Shown: positions 1 through 7,135 of the stretch, piece by piece
Numbering within the stretch: position 1 is the first letter of the stretch
How the letters are laid out: each line of letters opens with the position of its first letter
Virus record (IMG/VR): IMGVR_UViG_3300043410_000242
Coordinates: 1-31,482 of that record
Direction: 5' to 3' (one strand)
DNA: 31,482 bases
From: a virus
Position numbers and translations under genes: made by a program
Notes under the pieces: generated by a model
Seen by the model: the letters and a program-made list of their open reading frames with translations, nothing else
Told to the model about the DNA's origin: nothing
Database searches by the model: none

Positions 1-395
1 TCTTCTTCCATTGTATATGGAACGTGCATCCATATAACAAAACTCATTACACCTGAATGATTATGCATAGGATTAAACTCATGCTTTTGCATAATGTTAA
101 CCCAAGGGCGATCTAACTTTAACAACTTGGCTTCTGTTAATACTTCTAAGTTGTTAGGATAGTTAAACTGATTATTGTATTCCCAAATGCGAGGACTTAC
201 TAAGCGTTCGATATGATCACGCGATTTAGTCAATTCATATTCGTATTGTAAGTTACCGGCTAGGTCATTGTTCATTTTATTAATGCCAGTGTCGTCTGTC
301 ATAATAGCTTGAATCTCTTCCCATATAGGCTGTAACTCTTCGGGGCTGCATTTGTACAATGCGTAGCCTATGTCTTCAAAATGTTGTGTTGCCAT
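1..395 (-). CDS. 2OG-Fe(II) oxygenase-like protein (partial, C-terminus beyond window)
   Basis: The frame is open from an ATG at 395 to the left edge, giving 131 residues beginning MATQHFEDIGYALYK. It is a paralogue of the next gene: both share a GY...LQP(L/I) N-terminal block, a KSRDxI block, NYPN.L.VL and a metal-site block, here MHNHSGVMSFV against IHDHGGVMSFV. The HxH pair followed by a small-residue turn and a beta strand is typical of phage proteins related to the TIGR02466/PF13759 2OG-Fe(II) oxygenase group. The distal His and Arg lie outside the window. Its ATG overlaps the stop codon of the upstream gene (TAATG), so the pair is probably translationally coupled. The substrate is unknown. 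Confidence 0.7.
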   Translation of the reverse strand, partial: MATQHFEDIGYALYKCSPEELQPIWEEIQAIMTDDTGINKMNNDLAGNLQYEYELTKSRDHIERLVSPRIWEYNNQFNYPNNLEVLTEAKLLKLDRPWVNIMQKHEFNPMHNHSGVMSFVIWMHVPYTMEE

Positions 396-1027
396 TATTC
401 TAGTTTCCCTTGGTTGCTACCGTCAAAAAAGAAGTTACCTGCAATGCTTACACGTAACTCGTCGCTAGAATAAAATGGAAATACAGAGTGTTGCATTCTA
501 GCGGGAAATACACAAAGCGTATTTTCCCAAGTTTTATCTACTGGCAACACAATGTTTTGTAATCTACCAATGCTGTTAGTACTGTGCAAACCAAAGCCTC
601 CTGATGTATTATACTGTGGCGGAACATAAGGTCTTGCTTCTGCTTCACTTTGCATTGTGTAAGGAACACGTACCCACATAACAAAGCTCATTACACCACC
701 GTGGTCGTGTATTGGTTCGTATTGGTAACGGCTCATAAAGTTTACCCACAAGTTGTATAACTTTAATGGGCGTGGCTCATTTAATACGTTAAGGCTGTTT
801 GGATAATTGTTTTCTAAATTGTATTGCGCAATATGTTGACCTACAATGTCTGCAATGTAATCGCGACTTTTCTTTAAATCAAACTTATGGTTAACACCGT
901 GTGGTTGGTCACGAGGAACTTGCTGTTCAAACTCTGCAATCTCATCGTATAGTGGTTGTAATAATGCGGGGTCTATTTTAGACAACCAATAACCAATTGG
1001 CTCATTAAAGTATCTAGGCTCTATCAT
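395..1027 (-). CDS. 2OG-Fe(II) oxygenase-like protein
   Basis: Protein of 210 residues counted from the ATG at 1027. A longer reading from a TTG at 1057 is possible but has no better ribosome-binding site and would overlap the upstream gene. Likely iron ligands are H107 and H109 in IHDHGG and H180 in MQHSVFPF; R192 in LRVSIAGNFFF is the likely 2-oxoglutarate-binding arginine. This layout (HxH, then H about 70 residues later, then R-(I/V)-S about 12 further on) is that of small phage 2OG-Fe(II) oxygenases. It is a tandem paralogue of the gene at 1-395 and the second gene of a small minus-strand operon that also contains 1048-1290. Family assignment is from motifs; the substrate (protein, nucleotide or metabolite) cannot be told. 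Confidence 0.68.
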   Translation of the reverse strand: MIEPRYFNEPIGYWLSKIDPALLQPLYDEIAEFEQQVPRDQPHGVNHKFDLKKSRDYIADIVGQHIAQYNLENNYPNSLNVLNEPRPLKLYNLWVNFMSRYQYEPIHDHGGVMSFVMWVRVPYTMQSEAEARPYVPPQYNTSGGFGLHSTNSIGRLQNIVLPVDKTWENTLCVFPARMQHSVFPFYSSDELRVSIAGNFFFDGSNQGKLE

Positions 1028-1047
1028 AGAAGTACTTATCGTATCAT

Positions 1048-1290
1048 CTATGTCCAAGTAAGTAAAAAGAATGTTTTGTGTTTAGCCCATTTAAATGCTA
1101 CACAGGCTTCCCAAGTCTGATGATCTTGTTCTGTTGTCCATGCCCAATGCTTATGATGTTTACCCACGTGATGTTCTAGCCAATATTCCATACAAGCAAT
1201 TTGATCAACCCAATCAATTTGAGGTTGGGGGTCGGGCCATGGAGCACGGGCAATATATTGGAAATCATGATGCTCTGGTAGGTAAAGCAT
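1048..1290 (-). CDS. small Trp/His-rich protein of unknown function
   Basis: An 80-residue protein rich in Trp and His, including EYWLEHHVGKHHKHWAW and ending in FFLLTWT. I do not recognise a family. It is judged real because it fills the space between a late-promoter match at 1312-1319 and the oxygenase pair, lies on the same strand, and has a biased, protein-like composition. A plus-strand frame over the same bases (1095-1292) is less convincing because it would lie between divergent genes with no start signal. No strong Shine-Dalgarno sequence precedes the ATG. The many His residues could bind metal, but there is no known motif. Confidence 0.5.
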   Translation of the reverse strand: MLYLPEHHDFQYIARAPWPDPQPQIDWVDQIACMEYWLEHHVGKHHKHWAWTTEQDHQTWEACVAFKWAKHKTFFLLTWT

Positions 1291-1311
1291 AGGCCGATAA
1301 GTATTGTAAAT

Positions 1312-1319
1312 TATTTATA
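1312..1319 (-). promoter_or_regulatory. T4-type late promoter octamer
   Basis: Exact TATAAATA on the minus strand, the T4 gp55-dependent late promoter core. It lies 21 bases upstream of the ATG at 1290, and the predicted start of transcription about 6 bases downstream would leave a leader of roughly 15 bases. It would drive 1048-1290 and the two oxygenase paralogues to its left. The match is seen directly; promoter activity is inferred. Confidence 0.6.
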
Positions 1320-1327
1320 GGTATACC

Positions 1328-1903
1328 ATGAATCAGCCAATCATAACTCCACTTTTTAGCACTCCTGTTTACAAAAATCATTTTGACTTTGAAGTGCCTG
1401 ACCTAAGCGGTATAGAGTGGGTTGCTAATCAGAAAAATGAAATTTCAGCTGATCAGTTTATTTTACGTAGACCAGAATTTCAAGAAATTAACAAGTTGTG
1501 TTTTGACGCTACTTGCGAATATGTGTACGGCGTACATGCTATTAAAGAAGATTACGAGCTAATGGTTACAAGCTCATGGTTAAATCGTAACTTGCCTGGA
1601 CAAAGCCATCATAGACACTGGCATCCTAACAACTTTGTTAGCGGTGTAATTTACTTAGATTCTGAGCCTAATAGTGGTGGGCAAATTGTGTGGCTTAACG
1701 ATAAAAAGCCCCGTGTAAATCTAGAGCGTAGAGAAACAACTATGTGGAACGCAGATCAGTGGTCAGAAGTACCTGTTACCGGTGATTGCTTTATGTTCCC
1801 TAGCGAAACAGATCACTGGGTTGAAAAGAACACAGGCAATAAACCACGTATTAGTTTAGCATGGAATGTGTTTGTTCGCGGGCAGTACAACGCTGAAATC
1901 TGA
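1328..1903 (+). CDS. 2OG-Fe(II) oxygenase (TIGR02466-like)
   Basis: Protein of 191 residues. It has the clearest family signature of the five oxygenase-like genes here: a start typical of the group (ITPLFSTPVYK), the metal-binding H97-x-H99-P in HRHWHPNNFVSGVIYL, a double-stranded beta-helix with GDCFMFPSETDHWV supplying H163, and R174 in KPRISLAWNVFVRG as probable 2-oxoglutarate ligand. Related phage proteins are common in T4-like phages of aquatic bacteria and are generally uncharacterised. It is the first gene of the plus-strand island and is divergent from 1048-1290. The ATG is preceded by a weak AGG. The substrate is unknown. Confidence 0.78.
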   Translation: MNQPIITPLFSTPVYKNHFDFEVPDLSGIEWVANQKNEISADQFILRRPEFQEINKLCFDATCEYVYGVHAIKEDYELMVTSSWLNRNLPGQSHHRHWHPNNFVSGVIYLDSEPNSGGQIVWLNDKKPRVNLERRETTMWNADQWSEVPVTGDCFMFPSETDHWVEKNTGNKPRISLAWNVFVRGQYNAEI

Positions 1904-1923
1904 AGAAACATTAGATTAAAACT

Positions 1924-1931
1924 GCTAAATA
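1924..1931 (+). promoter_or_regulatory. late-promoter-like site (GCTAAATA)
   Basis: GCTAAATA matches TATAAATA at the last six positions and lies 20 bases upstream of the ATG at 1952, between it and the oxygenase stop. A ribosome-binding site AAGGA follows at 1941-1945. It would drive the two large genes at 1952-5150. Variation at the first bases is tolerated in late promoters of T4 relatives. Activity is inferred. Confidence 0.4.
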
Positions 1932-1951
1932 AACAATAGTAAGGAATATGC

Positions 1952-4021
1952 ATGCCTAGACACGATAATAACGACGAACCGCAACGTAGACGCCAACAAG
2001 ACGGTGAAAATCGTCCTCAACGCCCTACCCAAGAGCGTCCTAATATCCCAGGTTTCAATCCCCAAATGCCGGGTGATGCAAACCTACCTGCAGGTCCAAA
2101 TGATCAACCTAGACGTCCAGAACGTCAGCAAGATCAGCCTAACCGTGCCCCAGAATTAAACCGTGCAGCAGGTGACGAAACTCGCCGTGCAGCAGGTAAC
2201 GCTCACATCCCAGATCATATGCGTGATATGCTTAACCGCTTGAACCGTTTAGATCGTCCAGGCGATATTAGCGATGAAGAAGCACGTAGATTAGCAGGAC
2301 TAGACCAAGACGATGCTGAACCAAGACCGCCAGAACTTAACATTGTTCCAGCAGTTACACGTCATGAAGTAGCACGTATTAGTCAAGACATTCAAGCAGC
2401 AGGGCAAGTATATCCAAAATGGCACGGTATTAAGAATCTACCAGGATTCCAAAATCGTCAAATCCGTGGAATGGGTCAAGACCTATTCTCAATGTTTACA
2501 TCAACACCACATCACGATATTCTTACTATTAGCACAATGGCTAACAGTGAGCGTGAAGTTAAAGCAGTATTAGGTTGGTTAAAATCTAATGCAGAAGAAT
2601 TGCCGGAATTAGACATTGATTACAGTGGCTATGGCATGCCTGGATACACTCCAGAGGTGCGTGAGTACAAAACAGAAAATACACGTTTTCACGTTGTTCA
2701 CGATCAAGCAGGATGGTACATCTATGCTTATCCAGAAGGAACAGCAATCGATCATTCTAAGAGCAATGCTTTAGAATACGACGGAGACGACGAATATGAC
2801 GAACCAACACACGACGAATACGGTGCACCAATTAAGAGATTAAAAGAGGAAACTCAAATGACATTCAACAGTTTAAGCGAACAACTTAGATATCTTACTT
2901 CTAAGCTAGACAATTTACAAGAAAGTGAAGCCCAACTAGATGTGCAATTCATTCTAGACGAAGCTATCGATTATGTACTAAGTGAAGCTAGTACATTAAG
3001 TGGCTTGATCAGTAAGTATCCAGGTGGTAAAGAGATTGCAAGTGCGTTGCACAAGCGTCATGAACTAGCTGCTGGTCACAGAACAAGAGGCGGTGAAAAA
3101 GTTGCTCCTCGTGTACGTTTTGGTGCAGGATCAGAATCAGTTGATCCATATTACGAAGAATTAACTGATGTTAAAAACGTTTCCCAAATGATCAAAGCAT
3201 CATATGACAACTACTTAATTTTAGTTGGTCAACGTGGATGCGCTGCTATTAAAGTTAATACAAAAGATTTCCAAGCTCGTAAACAAGAGTTTGAAAAGAG
3301 ACGTACAAACCAAGGTAAAGAATATAACTCTGCTACAGACACTAAGTTACAATGGACTGTTTTATGGTCTACTGGTGCAGGTGTTGATGAAGAAGTTGCT
3401 AAGTATCGCATGGGCCGTACAGACCGCACAGGCGGTGAAGAAGGTACAACAGGTACACCAAACCTATTAAACGTTTTAGGTGAGCGTATTGGATTTGTTG
3501 GTTATCCAATTAAGATTTTCAAAGCAATTCAAGCAGCAGATCGTGGTGTTAAAACTGCTCGTCAAGCAATGAAACCACAAGATGCTCAAGGCGAAATCAG
3601 CAACGGTCAAATTGCTAAAGTTATTCAGCCAATCATTGGTAACATGGTTAACCGCGCACTTGGTAACATTATGAATAAGGCTAGCAGATTGAGCCAAGCT
3701 GGTAACTTCTCCCAAGCACAAGCACTTGCAAAATCTGGTGAAAGACTACAAAAACTAGCAACAGCAATGGATACATCAAATCCAGACTTTACGTATACTG
3801 ACCCTGACGATTATCAATATAGATACAATCGCGGACCAATGGAAGTTTATTGGAAAGCAGTTGACCGTGCAGTTGGTACAATGACTGCTGGAAAATCTGA
3901 AGAGGAAGCACAACAAGTTAAAAGAGCATTGGTGAATCGCGGAGCACAAAACGTTCCAATATTCAGCGAGTTTATTAACTTAGTAAAAGACAACTTGCTA
4001 GCAGCAGGTACATTGGAGTAA
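1952..4021 (+). CDS. large uncharacterised phage protein with disordered N-terminus, probably virion-associated
   Basis: Protein of 689 residues that I cannot assign to a family. Residues 1-125 are low-complexity and rich in Arg, Pro, Gln, Asn and Asp, clearly disordered. Residues 140-265 look folded (KWHGIKNLPGF..., GWYIYAYPEGTAIDHS). An acidic linker (DGDDEYDEPTHDEYG) follows near 270-290. A helical region starts at M303 and holds several (L/I)xE|(S/A) tripeptides of the prohead-protease type (LQES, LDEA, LSEA). The remainder is charged and mostly helical. Good AAGGA ribosome-binding site at 1941. The next gene starts 2 bases after the stop, so they form a pair. Size, disorder and the candidate late promoter suggest a late, possibly packaged protein; this is inference. 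Confidence 0.8.
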   Translation: MPRHDNNDEPQRRRQQDGENRPQRPTQERPNIPGFNPQMPGDANLPAGPNDQPRRPERQQDQPNRAPELNRAAGDETRRAAGNAHIPDHMRDMLNRLNRLDRPGDISDEEARRLAGLDQDDAEPRPPELNIVPAVTRHEVARISQDIQAAGQVYPKWHGIKNLPGFQNRQIRGMGQDLFSMFTSTPHHDILTISTMANSEREVKAVLGWLKSNAEELPELDIDYSGYGMPGYTPEVREYKTENTRFHVVHDQAGWYIYAYPEGTAIDHSKSNALEYDGDDEYDEPTHDEYGAPIKRLKEETQMTFNSLSEQLRYLTSKLDNLQESEAQLDVQFILDEAIDYVLSEASTLSGLISKYPGGKEIASALHKRHELAAGHRTRGGEKVAPRVRFGAGSESVDPYYEELTDVKNVSQMIKASYDNYLILVGQRGCAAIKVNTKDFQARKQEFEKRRTNQGKEYNSATDTKLQWTVLWSTGAGVDEEVAKYRMGRTDRTGGEEGTTGTPNLLNVLGERIGFVGYPIKIFKAIQAADRGVKTARQAMKPQDAQGEISNGQIAKVIQPIIGNMVNRALGNIMNKASRLSQAGNFSQAQALAKSGERLQKLATAMDTSNPDFTYTDPDDYQYRYNRGPMEVYWKAVDRAVGTMTAGKSEEEAQQVKRALVNRGAQNVPIFSEFINLVKDNLLAAGTLE
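2845..2860 (+). promoter_or_regulatory. candidate internal ribosome-binding site and in-frame start
   Basis: AGAGGA at 2845-2850 is followed after 7 bases by an ATG at 2858 that is in frame with the surrounding gene (residue 303). It would give a 387-residue C-terminal product starting MTFNSLSEQL, exactly where the acidic linker ends and the helical region begins. Spacing and sequence match a good Shine-Dalgarno site better than many gene starts in this window. Use is inferred. Confidence 0.4.
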
Positions 4022-4022
4022 C

Positions 4023-5150
4023 ATGTTTCTTAGAGAATTATTTGAATCGGCAATACTTCTCGAAGCAACTAGGGGCGGACAGCAAGTATTAGCTAACAAG
4101 AACTTAGTTGCAGGCGTTGCTGACCAACTAAAGGACGATATTTCTGTCCCATCTGCACAACGCAATGCGTTTAGAAAAATGTCAGATGAGCAAGTAGCTC
4201 AATGGTTTGTTGACAAGATTGAAGCTGTTGATCGTGCAGGTTACCGCGGTGTTACATTTGCACGTGATGGTCAATTTATTAATTGGTTAGCAGTTAACTA
4301 TTCAAACGGCATGGACATTTGGGAAGACATTGAAGACGTTTACCCAATGGCTATGAGTCAATACGTTGCTCTTAAGAATCGTCGTAGACCAGATGGTCAA
4401 CCGTACTTAGATCCTAAACACAACGATTATCAAAAGTTTAAAGGCGTTAAAGTCTTAGCAAACTACATGATTACACACTACGCAGGTGTGCTTGAACAAA
4501 TTGAACAAGCTGCACAAAGAGCTGCCGCTGATAAGAAGTGGAGAGCAACTGCTCGTAGTATTAAGATTGTTGATAACGAAGATTACGATATTTACATTTT
4601 AAGAAACAGATCAGCTGCTGTATTATTTGGTAAGAGCTGCTTATATTGTACAGCTAACGAAAATAATGCTGAACGCTTTGAAATGTATAGTAAAGAACAA
4701 CCATTGTTTGGTATGGTTCCTAAGAAGCTTCCTAAATTGAAAGATCAGCGTGCTCCTGCAGATGCTGAGCCTAACATTGTACAAAAGTTCCAGTTTGATG
4801 CAAACCCAAGAGGTTACGGAGATGGTGGACACGAGTTTAAAGACTACTTAAATCACAACGTTCCTGTAGCTCGTATTAGAGAAACATTCCCATACTTAAA
4901 GTATGATATCGTTCAAGGTATGAAAGCTCACGCAGAAGAGATTGAAAACAATCCAGAGGAAGTTGATAAGAACGGCGAACCTATTCCACAGAAAGTGTAT
5001 AGCGTAGAATCTGCTATTCGCAAGTTTGTAGATGAGTTTGCACCTTACTTAACTGACAAGAGAAGACCTGCTCCTAAGCCAGAGGGCGAAGAAAATCCAG
5101 AAGCTGTACCACAAGCAGCACCTCCGGATAACCAACTACCACCGGCATAA
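4023..5150 (+). CDS. uncharacterised protein with capsid-targeting-like N-terminus and CTA motif
   Basis: Protein of 375 residues. The start, MFLRELFESAILLEA, resembles the capsid-targeting sequence of T4 internal head proteins and contains LFE|S, a plausible prohead-protease site. Around residues 195-225 the segment FGKSCLYCTANENNAERF, then MYSKEQPLFGMV, resembles a motif of uncharacterised phage proteins of the form G-x-x-T-x-W-C-T-A ... N-x-F-x-x-Y ... G-P-L-(Y/F), with Tyr in place of the Trp. The C-terminal 40 residues are Pro/Glu/Ala-rich. Preceded by GGAG and only 2 bases after the stop of the previous gene; followed at once by a strong terminator. Likely a late protein carried in the head, with unknown activity. 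Confidence 0.8.
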   Translation: MFLRELFESAILLEATRGGQQVLANKNLVAGVADQLKDDISVPSAQRNAFRKMSDEQVAQWFVDKIEAVDRAGYRGVTFARDGQFINWLAVNYSNGMDIWEDIEDVYPMAMSQYVALKNRRRPDGQPYLDPKHNDYQKFKGVKVLANYMITHYAGVLEQIEQAAQRAAADKKWRATARSIKIVDNEDYDIYILRNRSAAVLFGKSCLYCTANENNAERFEMYSKEQPLFGMVPKKLPKLKDQRAPADAEPNIVQKFQFDANPRGYGDGGHEFKDYLNHNVPVARIRETFPYLKYDIVQGMKAHAEEIENNPEEVDKNGEPIPQKVYSVESAIRKFVDEFAPYLTDKRRPAPKPEGEENPEAVPQAAPPDNQLPPA

Positions 5151-5178
5151 AAAAAGCACTCCGAAGAGTGCTTTTTTA
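5149..5178. terminator. bidirectional rho-independent terminator
   Basis: Stem AGCACTC/GAGTGCT with loop CGAA, flanked by A tracts on the left and T tracts on the right, so it works in both directions. It separates the convergent gene at 4023-5150 from the GNAT gene ending at 5176, overlapping the end of the latter. Confidence 0.85.
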
Positions 5179-5619
5179 TTCTTTACTATAATATTGATAG
5201 TTTACACTAGTTTCATTTTGCCTACGGACACTTGCTCCGTTTTTTAAATGGAAACGTTTTGCCATTTCCGTTTGTGGGCTTAATGTTACAATTGCCTTAA
5301 TATCTTTATATTCGTTCAGTAACCAACTCGCTGCTTGCTTTAATAACTCTGCTCCGGCACCAGGCTTATAACTCCAGATTGTGTAGAATACTGCAACATC
5401 TTTAGTTCCTGCTAACTCTAAAAGATCTTGTTCATCTTCTGGAATGTCTTTTAGGAACTGCATACATGTAGCTGCTAATACCTCCTCACCTGCTTTCAAT
5501 AATAAAATTTCAGCAAGATCGTTTACACGCTGTTCTAGAGGGATATGCGGACGGACCGGGTCATCTTTTATCAAGCCAGCTAACGGATCGTTAACGTCTT
5601 TGATGTGATGTAGTTCCAT
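5176..5619 (-). CDS. GNAT-family acetyltransferase-like protein
   Basis: Protein of 147 residues from the ATG at 5619 (MELHHIKD...), which is preceded by GGGGA at 5625-5629; a TTG four codons upstream is an unlikely start because it lies in that ribosome-binding site. The central part has the GNAT layout: a strand (VAVFYTIWSY), the loop and helix expected to bind acetyl-CoA (KPGAGAELLKQAASWLLNE), a strand (IKAIVTLSP), then a helix (EMAKRFHLKNGASVR) with the typical FHxKNGA phrase. The Q/RxxGxG/A site is degenerate (PGAGAELL). Substrate unknown. It is the last gene of the minus-strand replication cluster, with a special hairpin and late-promoter arrangement in its leader (5631-5661). Confidence 0.7.
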   Translation of the reverse strand: MELHHIKDVNDPLAGLIKDDPVRPHIPLEQRVNDLAEILLLKAGEEVLAATCMQFLKDIPEDEQDLLELAGTKDVAVFYTIWSYKPGAGAELLKQAASWLLNEYKDIKAIVTLSPQTEMAKRFHLKNGASVRRQNETSVNYQYYSKE

Positions 5620-5630
5620 TTTATTCCCCA

Positions 5631-5661
5631 AGGTATTATATGCGTATTTATTATAATACCT
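5631..5661 (-). promoter_or_regulatory. hairpin with late-promoter octamer in its loop
   Basis: Arms AGGTATTATA (5631-5640) and TATAATACCT (5652-5661) form a perfect 10-bp inverted repeat with an 11-base loop. On the minus strand AATAAATA (5652-5645), a 7/8 match to the T4 late octamer, overlaps the loop. The ribosome-binding site GGGGA of the GNAT gene begins two bases after the hairpin. Transcripts reading through from gp41 would carry the full hairpin next to the ribosome-binding site; a late transcript starting about 5639 would contain only one arm. Confidence 0.55.
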
Positions 5662-5683
5662 AGAAAAACAGATTGCAACCAGA

Positions 5684-7117
5684 TTACAAGTCGTCTTGAG
5701 GTAAATTATTAAGTAATTGTCTCAACTTTGAGCTTTCAACGTTGGCTTTTACTTTAGGGATGGGTGCTTGACTGTTTGGATTGATTTCGCCAGTTGCTTG
5801 ATCAACTTCGACAGTTTGTCTATTTTTAATGCTAGCCAAAAGACTTGACCCTGCACTTTGACTACCACTGCCATAGCTATCTTCTTCAGCAAGGTCAGTA
5901 ATACGCAATGTATCAACGTTAAACTCTAAGTCAATCTTCATACCAACACCGCTTGAACTACGTGTTTTCATTAGCTGGATTTGATAACGTCCACGCTCAC
6001 GCATAGCCCTTGATGTAAAAATACCAATAACGTTGTCAGCAGTTTGAATCTTAGACAAACCACCTGAAATGTGACTATGATCGAATTCAACTTCTTCAAC
6101 AGCACTACGGTTTAACTGTGACGCAGTAACAAAGATACATTGTTTTTCCATTGCTAAGTTACGTAGTTCTTCGGATACAAACTTATCTTTAATAAACAAG
6201 TCTGCTGGACTAATCTTTTTACTAATAGGCATTAACAAGTCTAAGTAGTCAACTAGCAATACGTCAACTTTACGACCCATTTTAATTTCATATTCTTTTA
6301 AGTAAGCACGAATGTCGTTTGCTGTTTTACCCGATGGCATATACTTAATTTGAAACTGCCCAGATTTTTTACCTAAAATCTTAACTTTCATTTCAACGTC
6401 ATCAATACTCTTAAACACTTCGCGACTTGGGATTCCAGTCATCATAGAGTCAACACGCATACCTACAAGTTCTTCTGAAAGTTCGAATGTTAAGTACACT
6501 ACATTAAGTCCTGCAAGTGCAAAGTTAACACCTAAATTAGCTAAGAACAACGACTTACCGCCACCCGATGCTGCTGCAAAAATGTTAAGTTCACCGCGGT
6601 TCATACCACCAAACAACTTATCATCTAATGACTTCCAACCAGTAGTAACTTGCCCGTTCTTGTCTTTAATCTTCATTAAACGTGCTCTAGGATCTTCAAA
6701 GTAGTCAGTACCCATATCGCGAGTTAGACCAATTTGTACAGCCTTCTTAATCATTTCCTCTACAGGACCATACTCACCTTTTTCAAGCATGTCTGCTGAT
6801 TCTAGAATTGCTCGCTCTAAGCCTTTGTGTCTAGTAAACGTTTCAAAGTCATTCATTAACCAATCAAAATGTTCTTCACGTAAATCGTGACTTACTTTAA
6901 AATCACTACCACATGCTGCATTAATGATCTCTTCAGTTGGCATTACTGAATGTGATTTAACATATTCATTAATAAATTCTGCAGGTGTTTGAAGTTTACG
7001 ATCAAACAATGTATGATCAAAGATGCTTTGACAACGACTAAATGTTGCTGCATCTGCCAGCATCATTTCTAAATATAACTTTTGTATTTCGTATCCGTAA
7101 TCTGTATTCTGCTTCAT
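5684..7117 (-). CDS. 41: replicative DNA helicase gp41 (DnaB-like)
   Basis: Protein of 477 residues, close to the 475 of T4 gp41. It unwinds DNA 5'-3' as a hexameric ring on the lagging strand and works with primase gp61. The N-terminal helical domain spans about residues 1-150. The RecA-like motor follows with Walker A ASGGGKSL (183-190), the glutamate segment VVYLTFELSEE, Walker B LLVDYLDL (287-294), the sensor VTASQLNRS, and arginine-finger-type R residues in the MKTRSSSG region. A 60-residue Ser/Gln/Asn-rich tail follows. Last replisome gene of the cluster; upstream lies the carbamoyltransferase gene with a gap of about 20 bases. Start ATG at 7117 has only a weak AATAAG ahead of it. Confidence 0.95.
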   Translation of the reverse strand: MKQNTDYGYEIQKLYLEMMLADAATFSRCQSIFDHTLFDRKLQTPAEFINEYVKSHSVMPTEEIINAACGSDFKVSHDLREEHFDWLMNDFETFTRHKGLERAILESADMLEKGEYGPVEEMIKKAVQIGLTRDMGTDYFEDPRARLMKIKDKNGQVTTGWKSLDDKLFGGMNRGELNIFAAASGGGKSLFLANLGVNFALAGLNVVYLTFELSEELVGMRVDSMMTGIPSREVFKSIDDVEMKVKILGKKSGQFQIKYMPSGKTANDIRAYLKEYEIKMGRKVDVLLVDYLDLLMPISKKISPADLFIKDKFVSEELRNLAMEKQCIFVTASQLNRSAVEEVEFDHSHISGGLSKIQTADNVIGIFTSRAMRERGRYQIQLMKTRSSSGVGMKIDLEFNVDTLRITDLAEEDSYGSGSQSAGSSLLASIKNRQTVEVDQATGEINPNSQAPIPKVKANVESSKLRQLLNNLPQDDL

Positions 7118-7135
7118 CTTATTATTATATAATTC

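Noticed and set aside
3225-3470. Second plus-strand frame inside the 689-residue gene
   Set aside because: It is an alternative frame of a long gene with a better protein; no ribosome-binding site, biased composition.
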